Shown piece after piece: positions 25,705 through 33,168 of a DNA stretch of 64,000 bases; position 1 is the first letter of the stretch; each line of letters opens with the position of its first letter. The notes beneath the pieces were generated by a model. It saw only the letters and a list, made by a program, of their open reading frames with translations. It had not been told where the DNA came from and did not search any database. Both the position numbers and the translations under genes were made by a program. Source of the stretch: Anaerolineae bacterium (GTDB lineage: Bacteria; Chloroflexota; Anaerolineae; Aggregatilineales; Phototrophicaceae); the NCBI GenBank assembly GCA_022821805.1, contig JAJECX010000041.1, positions 1 to 64,000 of the forward strand. Reading direction: 5' to 3'.

Positions 25705-27783
25705 TTAGTAAGCCTCGCGGAAGCGGCTGATGATGACACGGCTCAGCGCATTGAGGATGAAGGTCATCAGAAACAGGGTCAGCCCGATGGCGAAGATGCT
25801 GTTGTAATCAATCGAGTCGTAGCTGAGGTCGCCGCCGCTGATGCGCGCGATATGCCCCGTCATCGTCTCGGCCGAGTCAAAGGGATTGAAGCTGAAATTG
25901 GGACCGGCGCCGGCCGCGATGGCGACGATCATCGTCTCGCCGATGGCGCGCGAAACAGCCACGATAAAAGCGGCCAGGATGCCGCTCAGCGCCGCTGGAA
26001 TCACCACTTTGATGACCGTCTCCAGCTTCGTCGCGCCCAAGCCGTAGGAGGCTTCGCGCAAGGCGTTTGGCACCGCGTGCAGGGCATCTTCGCTCATTGA
26101 GCTGATTAACGGGATGATCAATATGCCGACCACGATGCCGGCCGAGCCGGTATTATAAATGTTGACGACCTCGACGCCGAAGATGCCGCGCAGCAGCGGT
26201 GTCATAAAGGTCAAGGCGAAGTATCCATAGACCACCGTGGGAATGCCCGCCAGAATCTCCAGTACCGGCTTGAGCGAACTGCGCACCCGCGGCGAGGCGT
26301 ATTCGCTCAGGTAAACGGCGGCGCCAATGCCCAGCGGCAGCGCCACCAGCATGGCGATTGTGCTGGTCATCAAGGTGGCGTTGATCAGGGGGATGACGCC
26401 AAATTCGCCGATCGCGGGGATCCAGCTGGTATTGGTGAAGAACTCGATGAGCGTCGGCCGGTCGTTGTACTCGACGGCGACGCCGGCGCTGTGTGGCGCG
26501 ATGGTGTTTTCGCCGCGCAGACCGCGCTTGACCTGGAAACGGGGCAGATAGCCGTCCTCGACGAAGAGCTCGCCGATGCGCTCCGTCAGCGGGAATACGG
26601 TGGAACTGCCGGCGGCAATCAGCGCGCCGGAGACCTGGCGGGGGTCAATCGGCCTCAAGTCGGCGGCGGCCGTCGCTCGCATCCATTCGTCGCGCGCCTT
26701 CGCCAGCGCCTCGGTTGATGCTTGGAAGTAGCCGACATCGACGATCACCTCGTTGACGCGGGCGAGATAATAACTGATGAAATCGGCGACCTGCGGCTGC
26801 TCAAGCATGAGTTCGGCGTCGCTGTAAATGAATAGCGGGCGCGAAAGGGCGTAGCTGCCGTCTTCTACTGACAGCGCTGAGGGCTCAACGCTGTCCAAAG
26901 CTAGGATTTTGAGGTCGTCGGTGTTGGCAAGGTAGTAGGAATAGCCGAAGAAACCGATGCTGAAGGGATTGCGGTGGATGCTGCCGGCCAGTTGATTGTC
27001 GTTTTCCGACATGATTGGGTCGCTTGCCAGCATCGCCGTCGGGTCATCATCAAAGACGGCTTCGACGAAGAAATCGAAGGTGCCGCTGTCCTGACCGGGG
27101 ATGACCAACTGTATGGGCTCATTGGGCCAATCCGAGCGCAGATCCGACCAATGGTCGGCGTCGCCAAAGATCTGGCGCAATTCGGCGAAGCTCAGCTCGG
27201 TGATGAAGTCATTATCGGAGCTCACCGTGATCGCCAGCGCATCGGCGCCGACGCGGAAGGGGACCGGCCTGATGCCGATCGAGCGGCAGCGGTCGATTTC
27301 GCCCTGATTAATCGGACGGCTGGCGTTGACGATCTGCGGGCGTTTTACGCCAAGCTCGACAAGTTCGACATCGAGCGCGCAAAAGCGCTTGAAGCCGCCG
27401 CCAGTGCCGACCACATCAAGGTCAATCTGATTATTCTGAAACTCGACGACCTCCATGACTTCTTGGCCGACGCGAATGATGCCGCTCTCTTCGACCGCCT
27501 CCAGCGCCTTGCCCGGCTCCACGGTGAATACGGTGGTCTGGTCGTCCATGTCGCTGAGGATGGGGCGATTGCTGTTGACCCATTGATCGCGAGTGAAGAA
27601 GGCGATTGATTCGTTGCCCAAAACCAGGATGATGCCCAGCGTCGTAAATATCGAAAGCAAGCCGCAAGCGAACAGGCTGACTTGAATGATTGCTTCGTGG
27701 ATCTTGAATTTATGCTTTAGATCAAGCGGACGGCGGTCGCTCCGAATCAGATGATGGGTCAATTCCCGCTGTTGATCGCTCAT
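25705..27783 (-). CDS. pstC: Phosphate ABC transporter permease PstC with embedded PstS-like domain
   Basis: The protein has 692 residues. TM1 (about 31-63) is followed by a ~300-residue extracytoplasmic region clearly related to the PstS of this operon: [11 protein letters not shown] (126-135), VNASRPI (152-158), [18 protein letters not shown] (177-193), [17 protein letters not shown] (229-245), GFFGYSYY (277-284) and RPLFIYSDA (315-323). The phosphate-loop start of Pst[13 protein letters not shown], comes after these (391-402), so the domain looks circularly permuted. The permease core then follows, with EAA loop [22 protein letters not shown]. The second gene of the operon, it overlaps the pstA frame by TAATG. 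Confidence 0.88.
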   Translation of the reverse strand: MSDQQRELTHHLIRSDRRPLDLKHKFKIHEAIIQVSLFACGLLSIFTTLGIILVLGNESIAFFTRDQWVNSNRPILSDMDDQTTVFTVEPGKALEAVEESGIIRVGQEVMEVVEFQNNQIDLDVVGTGGGFKRFCALDVELVELGVKRPQIVNASRPINQGEIDRCRSIGIRPVPFRVGADALAITVSSDNDFITELSFAELRQIFGDADHWSDLRSDWPNEPIQLVIPGQDSGTFDFFVEAVFDDDPTAMLASDPIMSENDNQLAGSIHRNPFSIGFFGYSYYLANTDDLKILALDSVEPSALSVEDGSYALSRPLFIYSDAELMLEQPQVADFISYYLARVNEVIVDVGYFQASTEALAKARDEWMRATAAADLRPIDPRQVSGALIAAGSSTVFPLTERIGELFVEDGYLPRFQVKRGLRGENTIAPHSAGVAVEYNDRPTLIEFFTNTSWIPAIGEFGVIPLINATLMTSTIAMLVALPLGIGAAVYLSEYASPRVRSSLKPVLEILAGIPTVVYGYFALTFMTPLLRGIFGVEVVNIYNTGSAGIVVGILIIPLISSMSEDALHAVPNALREASYGLGATKLETVIKVVIPAALSGILAAFIVAVSRAIGETMIVAIAAGAGPNFSFNPFDSAETMTGHIARISGGDLSYDSIDYNSIFAIGLTLFLMTFILNALSRVIISRFREAY

Positions 27784-27895
27784 CGTTTTCTCTCAAGTAA
27801 AGCGTCCGCTCTAGCGTTCCGAACGGGACTTCCGCATTGTAAGCGATTTGTACCAGCAATGCCCTTGTGGCGCCGCTTTCATGCGCGTTCAACGT

Positions 27896-27932
27896 GGGGG
27901 ATGCGGTCCCGTATTGCGGTATCGCATCCCCC
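27896..27932 (-). terminator. Strong stem-loop between pstS and pstC
   Basis: GGGGGATGCG and CGCATCCCCC form a perfect 10-bp stem around a 17-base loop, 25 bp downstream of the pstS stop. There is no T-run, so a processing, stabilising or partial-attenuation hairpin that keeps pstS mRNA above pstC is more likely than a full terminator. Confidence 0.6.
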
Positions 27933-27957
27933 GCTTTGTGGCAATGCTTGAGATGGA

Positions 27958-29796
27958 CTACATGCCCATCATCGCATCTAGGAAGGCTTGCTTGGCGGCA
28001 TTCAGCGCATCGGGTGAAGCCGGGAAGTAGCCAACATCAATGACTTCGTCGTTGACATTGCTCAAGTAGAAGCTGATGAAGGCGGCGACCTGCGGCTTCT
28101 CGGCCATGATGCCGGCATCGCTGTAGATGAATAGCGGGCGCGCCAGCGGGTAACTGCCGTCATCGGTCGTCTGCGCATTGCCTTCAATGCCTTCAATGCG
28201 GAGGATATTCAGCTCGTCCTGATTCTCGACATAGTAGGCGTAGCCGAAGAAGCCGACGGCGTAGGGACTGCCGGTGATGCCTTGCACCAGCACATTGTCG
28301 TCCTCGGAAAGCTGCGGATTGGCGCTGAGGATCGGCTCTTCATCTTCGTCGAAGACTTCCTCCACAAAGTAATCGAAGGTGCCGCTGTCGGTACCGGGGA
28401 TGAAGCGCTGTATCGCTTCGTTGGGCCATTCAGCGCGGACATCGGACCAGGCATCGGCGCTGCTGAAAATCAGCGCCAGCTCTTCCATCGTGACATCGCT
28501 GACGAAGTCGTTGGCTGCCGAAACGGTTACTGCCAGCGCATCGGTACCGACGCGGAACTCGATGGCCTCGCGGCCGATGGCTTTGCAAGATTCGCCCTCA
28601 CTGTCTTTTATGGCGCGCGAGGCGTTGCTGATGTCGGTTTCGCCTTCGACGCAGAAGCGCTCGAAGCCGGCGCCGGAGCCGATCGAAGCGATGGACGGGG
28701 CGACGCCGCCCGCATCGGTCCAGCGCTCAGCCATGCGCTCGCTGAGCGGGAATACGGTCGAGCTGCCGGCGGTGACGATCTCGCCCTCGGTGTAATCGAG
28801 CGGATCCACTTCTTCCAGCATGATGTCGTCCATCAAGTCCAGCGCCGCGTCGCCGATTGGCGTCATGCCGTTGGCGATGCGCCAATAGTCGATTGCGCCG
28901 GAGAATGCGTATTCCGAAGCCGGGAAGTAGCCGACATCGACAACCTCGTCGTTGACGCGCGTCAGGTAGAAATTGATGAAGGCGTTGACCTGCGGCTTCT
29001 CCGCCATGATGCTGGCATCGCTGTAGATGAAGAGCGGGCGCGCCAGCGGGTAACTGCCGTCATCGGTCGTCTGCACATTGGCTTCAATGCCTTCAATGCG
29101 GAGGATATTCAGCTCGTCCTGATTCTCGACATAGTAGGCGTAGCCGAAGAAGCCAACCGCATAGGGACTGCCGGTGATGCCTTGCACCAGCACATTGTCG
29201 TCCTCGGAAAGCTGCGGATTGGCGCTGAGGATCGGCTCTTCATCTTCGTCGAAGACTTCCTCCACAAAGTAATCGAAGGTGCCGCTGTCGGTACCCGGGA
29301 TGAATCGTTGAATTGCCTCGTCGGGCCATTCGGCGCGGACATCGGACCAGGCATCGGCGCTGCTGAAGATCATCGCCAGTTCTTCCAAACTGACATCGCT
29401 GACGAAGTCGTTGGCTGCCGAAACGGTGACAGCCAGCGCATCGGTGCCGACGCGGAATTCGATCGGGTCGCGGCCGATTGCGTTGCAGGATTCCACTTCG
29501 CTGTCTTTGATGGCGCGCGAGGCGTTGCTGATATCGGTTTCGCCTTCAACACAGAAGCGCTCAAAGCCAGCGCCCGAGCCGATGGATGCGATGGACGGCG
29601 CCACGCCGCCCGCGTCTGTCCAAAGCTCAGCCATGCGCTCGCTGAGCGGGAATACGGTTGAGCTGCCGGCGGTGATGATCTCGCCGATGGGGTGGTCAAG
29701 CGGATCGACTTCGGGCAAGCCAAGATCCGTCTCCGACGCGCTCGCGAATCCGGTTGCGAGCGCAAGAAGCAGCAATAGCCATAGAACTTTCTTCAT
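27958..29796 (-). CDS. pstS: Phosphate-binding protein with two tandem PstS domains
   Basis: The 612-residue exported protein has a signal MKKVLWLLLLLALATGFASAS. Two full PstS-like domains follow in tandem. Each starts with (I)[16 protein letters not shown] and continues GSGAGFERFCVEGETDISNA, FRVGTDALAVTVSAANDF, PGTDSGTFDYFVEEVFDEDEEP and GFFGYAYY, the phosphate-binding loops. The two copies are offset by exactly 900 bp and have long identical DNA stretches. Start at 29796 chosen for the signal peptide and GAGAGAAAG site. First gene of the pst operon. Confidence 0.92.
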   Translation of the reverse strand: MKKVLWLLLLLALATGFASASETDLGLPEVDPLDHPIGEIITAGSSTVFPLSERMAELWTDAGGVAPSIASIGSGAGFERFCVEGETDISNASRAIKDSEVESCNAIGRDPIEFRVGTDALAVTVSAANDFVSDVSLEELAMIFSSADAWSDVRAEWPDEAIQRFIPGTDSGTFDYFVEEVFDEDEEPILSANPQLSEDDNVLVQGITGSPYAVGFFGYAYYVENQDELNILRIEGIEANVQTTDDGSYPLARPLFIYSDASIMAEKPQVNAFINFYLTRVNDEVVDVGYFPASEYAFSGAIDYWRIANGMTPIGDAALDLMDDIMLEEVDPLDYTEGEIVTAGSSTVFPLSERMAERWTDAGGVAPSIASIGSGAGFERFCVEGETDISNASRAIKDSEGESCKAIGREAIEFRVGTDALAVTVSAANDFVSDVTMEELALIFSSADAWSDVRAEWPNEAIQRFIPGTDSGTFDYFVEEVFDEDEEPILSANPQLSEDDNVLVQGITGSPYAVGFFGYAYYVENQDELNILRIEGIEGNAQTTDDGSYPLARPLFIYSDAGIMAEKPQVAAFISFYLSNVNDEVIDVGYFPASPDALNAAKQAFLDAMMGM

Positions 29797-30016
29797 GGGC
29801 AACTTTCTCTCCTGATCGTTCAAATATGAGCGAGGAATGCGCGGGGCGCCCACACACAACATTGAGCTTAGCGGAAGACTGTTAAAGCGGGCATTCAGCG
29901 CGTTAATGATGCGCTAGGCTTGTTTTAAGCGGAGTGAGCGAGTTCTTTAGGTTCTCTTCACACTCTTAACAGTGGAAAACAGGACATAACGCAGATCCGG
30001 GCGCGGAAAGCATGTT

Positions 30017-30045
30017 TTGGCAGTTTCGCAATCTGACGTTAGAAT
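30017..30045 (+). promoter_or_regulatory. Sigma-70-type promoter of the peptide-type permease operon
   Basis: TTGGCA and TAGAAT are separated by exactly 17 bp, 34 bp upstream of the permease ATG at 30079, in the region shared with divergent pstS. Confidence 0.65.
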
Positions 30046-30078
30046 GTTTGTTGAGTTTCAGTAGATCTCATTCTGTCG

Positions 30079-31104
30079 ATGGTCAAATATTTTCAGCGCC
30101 GCCTCTTGCAAGCGATACCGACGTTTTTCGGGGTCACCATTTTGTCGTTCATGATCATCCTCGCGGCGCCGGGCGATCCGGTCGCGATGATCACCTGGGG
30201 ACCGAACATCGGCGCCGGCACCAACGAGGCGATGCGCCGGCAGTTGGGCTTGGATCAGCCGCCGCTGGTGCAGTATGCCTTCTGGTTGATTGGCAATGAC
30301 TGGACGCTGCTTGATTACGATGGCGATGGCATTGGCGAGACGCCCGGGGACCGGCTCGGGCTGCTGCGGGGCGATTTCGGCAAGTCGATCAAGAACAAAC
30401 GACCCGTCATGCAGCAGCTTGCGCAGCGCATCCCGGCGACTCTGCGGCTTGGGGTAGCCGCGCTGGCGATCGGCTTCATGATGGGCGTTGTATTGGGCGT
30501 GTTGGCGGCCGTCTTCCACGGCACCTGGGTCGACCAGGCGATCCGTCTCATCTCCGTGGTGGGCAACGCGGTGCCCCAGTTTTGGCTGGGATTGCTGTTA
30601 ATCATCATATTTGGCGTACAGCTCGACCTGCTGCCCATCAGCGGCATGCAGAATATCACGCGGCGCGGCGGCTTCGATTTGGCTGATGCGTTGCGGCATA
30701 TGATTCTGCCGGTATTTGTATTGTCGCTGAACTGGATCGCCTTCCTCTCGCGCTTTACGCGGACGCAGATTCTCGAAGTCTTGCAGCAGGACTACGTCCG
30801 CACCGCTTATGCCAAAGGCTTGAACGAAAAGGTCATTTGGCTGCGGCACGCGCTGCGCAACGGCTTGCTGCCGGTGGCCACCTTTCTTGGTCCCGCCATT
30901 GGCCAGGTGCTGGCGGGGGCGGTGATTATCGAGCAGGTCTTTGCCTGGCCCGGCATGGGCAAGCTGATTATCGACGCGGTTTTCGCCCGCGATTATCCCG
31001 TGGTGATGGGTTCGGTGGTGATCGCCTCGCTGATGTTCATCGTCGGCGTGCTGCTCTCCGATATTATGTATGTCATCCTCGATCCGCGGATTCGGCTGGA
31101 GTAG
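30079..31104 (+). CDS. Peptide/nickel-type ABC transporter permease, DppB family
   Basis: The 341-residue inner-membrane permease begins MVKYFQRRLLQAIPTFFGVTILSFMIILAAPGDP, typical of DppB/OppB. Transmembrane helices are spread along the chain, and the ATPase-contact loop LQQDYVRTAYAKGLNEKVIWLRHALRNGLLP is canonical, as is the C-terminal DPRIRLE. A ~30-residue insertion after TM1 (NDWTLLDYDGDGIGETPGD) is acidic and DxDGDG-like. It is followed 11 bp later by the DppC-type gene. Confidence 0.93.
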   Translation: MVKYFQRRLLQAIPTFFGVTILSFMIILAAPGDPVAMITWGPNIGAGTNEAMRRQLGLDQPPLVQYAFWLIGNDWTLLDYDGDGIGETPGDRLGLLRGDFGKSIKNKRPVMQQLAQRIPATLRLGVAALAIGFMMGVVLGVLAAVFHGTWVDQAIRLISVVGNAVPQFWLGLLLIIIFGVQLDLLPISGMQNITRRGGFDLADALRHMILPVFVLSLNWIAFLSRFTRTQILEVLQQDYVRTAYAKGLNEKVIWLRHALRNGLLPVATFLGPAIGQVLAGAVIIEQVFAWPGMGKLIIDAVFARDYPVVMGSVVIASLMFIVGVLLSDIMYVILDPRIRLE

Positions 31105-31114
31105 GCGGTCGGAC

Positions 31115-32029
31115 ATGGCGCAAGAGTCCAAGATTGCCCGTCTGGCAGGGGCGGAGACGCAGCGACCATCGCGCTCCTTCTGGCGCGACGCGCTCGCCTT
31201 CATCCGGCGCGACCGCCTGACCATATTCGCCATCACGGTGCTGCTCGTATTAACCTCGATCTGCTTCTTGATGCCAATCATCTTTGAGCAGGCGCTGCAG
31301 CTTGACGTCAACTCCACCAGCATCCCCAATCGCTTCAAGCAGCCGGGCGAGGATGGCTACCCGCTGGGCACCGATCAACTTGGTCGCGATCAATTCCTGC
31401 GCTTGATTTACGGCGGCCGCGTCTCGCTGTCCATCGCCTACCTCGCCAGCATCATCACCGTGTTCATCGGCATTACTTTGGGGCTGCTCGCCGGCTATTA
31501 CGGGCGCCAAGTGGATGATCTTATCTCTTGGGGCATCAACACCTTGAGCGCAATCCCGCCGCTATTTTTGCTGCTGATCGCTTCGGCAGTTTGGGAGCCA
31601 TCGACCGAGGTGCTGATCGTCGTCTTGGCGGCGCTTGGCTGGGTGGGGACGAGCCGACTGGTGCGCGGCGAAGTATTGTCGCTGAAGGAGCGCGATTATG
31701 TGCTGGCGGCGCGGGCGCTGGGCGCTTCGGATTTCCGCATTTTGGTATCGCATATCTTGCCCAATGTCTTCTCGATTGTCATGGTGACGATGACCATCAT
31801 CGCTGGCAATCTGATCACCATTGAATCCGGCTTGAGCTATCTCGGCGTTGGCATTCAGCCGCCGACGCCGACCTGGGGCAATATGCTCACGGACTCGCGC
31901 AGTTACTTCGTCAGCGGCGTGCACCTGGTTTTCACGCCGGGCATCCTGATTATGGTCACTGTGGTCTGCTTTTATCTGGTGGGGGATGGCTTGCGGGATG
32001 CGCTGGATCCGCGGCGGTATCAGCAATGA
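31115..32029 (+). CDS. Peptide/nickel-type ABC transporter permease, DppC family
   Basis: The 304-residue permease starts at the ATG at 31115. It has N-terminal helix LTIFAITVLLVLTSICFLMP, the DppC motif GTDQLGRDQFLRLIYGGRVSLSIAY, the EAA-type loop LKERDYVLAARALGASDFRILVSHILPN and the ending [16 protein letters not shown]. It forms the channel with the preceding DppB-type protein. No DppD/DppF ATPase gene is in the window; the probable binding protein is convergent at 33169-34833. Confidence 0.93.
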   Translation: MAQESKIARLAGAETQRPSRSFWRDALAFIRRDRLTIFAITVLLVLTSICFLMPIIFEQALQLDVNSTSIPNRFKQPGEDGYPLGTDQLGRDQFLRLIYGGRVSLSIAYLASIITVFIGITLGLLAGYYGRQVDDLISWGINTLSAIPPLFLLLIASAVWEPSTEVLIVVLAALGWVGTSRLVRGEVLSLKERDYVLAARALGASDFRILVSHILPNVFSIVMVTMTIIAGNLITIESGLSYLGVGIQPPTPTWGNMLTDSRSYFVSGVHLVFTPGILIMVTVVCFYLVGDGLRDALDPRRYQQ

Positions 32030-32047
32030 TGTCGAATCGCCCGCGGC

Positions 32048-32076
32048 TTGGCGATTCCGCCAATTTGCGCTATCAT
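32048..32076 (+). promoter_or_regulatory. Putative promoter of the small coiled-coil gene
   Basis: TTGGCG and TATCAT are separated by 17 bp, 35 bp upstream of the ATG at 32112, starting 19 bp after the DppC-type stop codon. Confidence 0.5.
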
Positions 32077-32111
32077 TATTGTGGTTAGGCAGAAATAGCA
32101 TTGAGGTTAGT

Positions 32112-32339
32112 ATGATGGGCTGGGAACAGGTTCTCATCATCATTGGGACAAATATCACGGTTGTTGCTGGCCTATTCTTTTGGCTTCGCGCGGACATTAA
32201 ACGCCTTGAAGACAAGATGGATGAAGGCTTTCAGTCCTTGGATAACCGCTTGCGAACAGTCGAAACCGAACAGGCGCGGATGGCGGGTTTGCTAGAAGGC
32301 TTGGGGCTGGCGGGCAAGCTGCCGGCTAACGAGGCATGA
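32112..32339 (+). CDS. Small membrane-anchored coiled-coil protein
   Basis: The 75-residue protein has an N-terminal transmembrane helix (WEQVLIIIGTNITVVAGLFFWL) followed by a charged amphipathic coil (RADIKRLEDKMDEGFQSLDNRLRTVETEQARMAGLLEGL). Similar one-helix coiled-coil proteins are common and functionally undefined. The start at 32112 is supported by the promoter just upstream and by the membrane helix beginning at once. Confidence 0.65.
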   Translation: MMGWEQVLIIIGTNITVVAGLFFWLRADIKRLEDKMDEGFQSLDNRLRTVETEQARMAGLLEGLGLAGKLPANEA

Positions 32340-32386
32340 AGCAAACAATCAGACCACGATAACATAAGACAATTCAGAACACAAAA

Positions 32387-32411
32387 GGGCGACTCACAGA
32401 GCCGCCCCTAC
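32387..32411. repeat. Palindromic repeat, family B
   Basis: GGGCGACTC..GAGCCGCCCCTAC is an imperfect hairpin. Near-identical flanks (CACAAAA before, CTACATTTTCT after) recur at 33117, so this copy was duplicated with its surroundings. Confidence 0.65.
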
Positions 32412-32419
32412 ATTTTCTA

Positions 32420-32629
32420 GACTTGTGCGATTGAGCGATTATCCCTCGATCGTCCACTTGTGGATGTCGGCGGAGTCGCCGCAAAAGACGCAGTTCCCGC
32501 AGTTACTTCGTCAGCGGAGTGCGCCCGGTATTCACGCCGGGCATTTTGATTATGGTCACGGCGCTGTGCTTTTATCTGGTCGGCGATGGGTTGCGGGATG
32601 CGCTGGATCCGCGGAGGTATCAGCAGTAG
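32420..32629. pseudogene. Duplication scar: tail of binding-protein gene fused to tail of DppC gene
   Basis: Positions ~32430-32480 match the last ~50 bp of the peptide-binding protein gene (33170-33225, minus strand; shared CGTCCACTTGTGGATGTCGG). Directly after, ~32490-32629 match the last ~130 bp of the DppC-type gene (31902-32029, plus strand), including GGATGCGCTGGATCCGCGG and the stop. Both are truncated and non-functional. They mark the junction of a tandem duplication whose two units now hold different small genes. Confidence 0.75.
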
Positions 32630-32648
32630 CTTTGTGTAGCGCAATTAC

Positions 32649-32654
32649 TATAAT
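32649..32654 (+). promoter_or_regulatory. Consensus -10 element upstream of the 113-residue gene
   Basis: A perfect TATAAT lies 44 bp before the ATG at 32698. No good -35 is seen at the right distance. Confidence 0.4.
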
Positions 32655-32697
32655 ATGCTTGAGACAGCACTCGGCTAGCAACTGCGTGGGAGCCAAG

Positions 32698-33039
32698 ATG
32701 CGCAATGCCATCGTTCTCAGAATAAAACGTATGAAGTTGATGCGGCATTTCATGTGCTTTGAAGTAAAGTACCATGCCGAACGCCTCGGCCAGGCGATGG
32801 CAAGCGCGGAAGATGAAGCCAGCCACGCCTATCAGCGTCAGCAACTCCAGGAAGCGATTCAGGAAGTTTGCGCCAAGAAGGATGTCGGGCACGAAGGTAT
32901 GAACCTGATAGAAGACGAATTGAATGACTATATCAACGGTTTGGTGCGCGCCGCATTCGAAGCCGAAAGCAAGAAACTGCAGAAGCGCGAGCTCGTCGAT
33001 GGTCGCATCAAGATCAAGCGGGTAGAAGGTCTTGAATAG
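32698..33039 (+). CDS. Hypothetical charged helical protein
   Basis: The 113-residue soluble, Lys/Glu-rich protein is predicted to be mainly helical (AERLGQAMASAEDEASHAYQRQ ... EDELNDYINGLVRAAFEAESKKL). No family is recognised. The start at 32698 has GGGAGCC upstream and a TATAAT box. The longer frame beginning at 32425 reads through the duplication scar and is not believable. An alternative start is M12 (32731). Confidence 0.5.
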   Translation: MRNAIVLRIKRMKLMRHFMCFEVKYHAERLGQAMASAEDEASHAYQRQQLQEAIQEVCAKKDVGHEGMNLIEDELNDYINGLVRAAFEAESKKLQKRELVDGRIKIKRVEGLE

Positions 33040-33116
33040 AGCGGCATCCAGCCACCGAGCAAGTCCTAGATTTAACAAACTGACCGCGGCAGTACGACAA
33101 AATTCAAATCACAAAA

Positions 33117-33141
33117 GGGCGACCCAATGGGCCGCCCCTAC
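33117..33141. repeat. Palindromic repeat, family B
   Basis: GGGCGACCCAATGGGCCGCCCCTAC is an 8-9 bp stem with a short loop. It lies between convergent genes and probably acts as or near a transcription end. Confidence 0.7.
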
Positions 33142-33168
33142 ATTTTCTGGCGCTGTGAGATCTAGGCT

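Noticed and set aside
28282..29661. 459-codon open frame antisense to pstS
   Set aside because: It mirrors the GC-rich codon pattern of the real gene, carries no signal peptide or family motif, and repeats itself with the same 900-bp period because pstS does.
29942..29971. Pho-box-like direct repeats upstream of pstS
   Set aside because: GTTCT and CTTnAC repeats recur at 9-bp spacing, not the 11-bp spacing known for PhoP boxes, and the match is weak.
32425..32697. N-terminal extension of the 113-residue gene
   Set aside because: The extension is translated from the duplication scar of two other genes and has no protein-like character.
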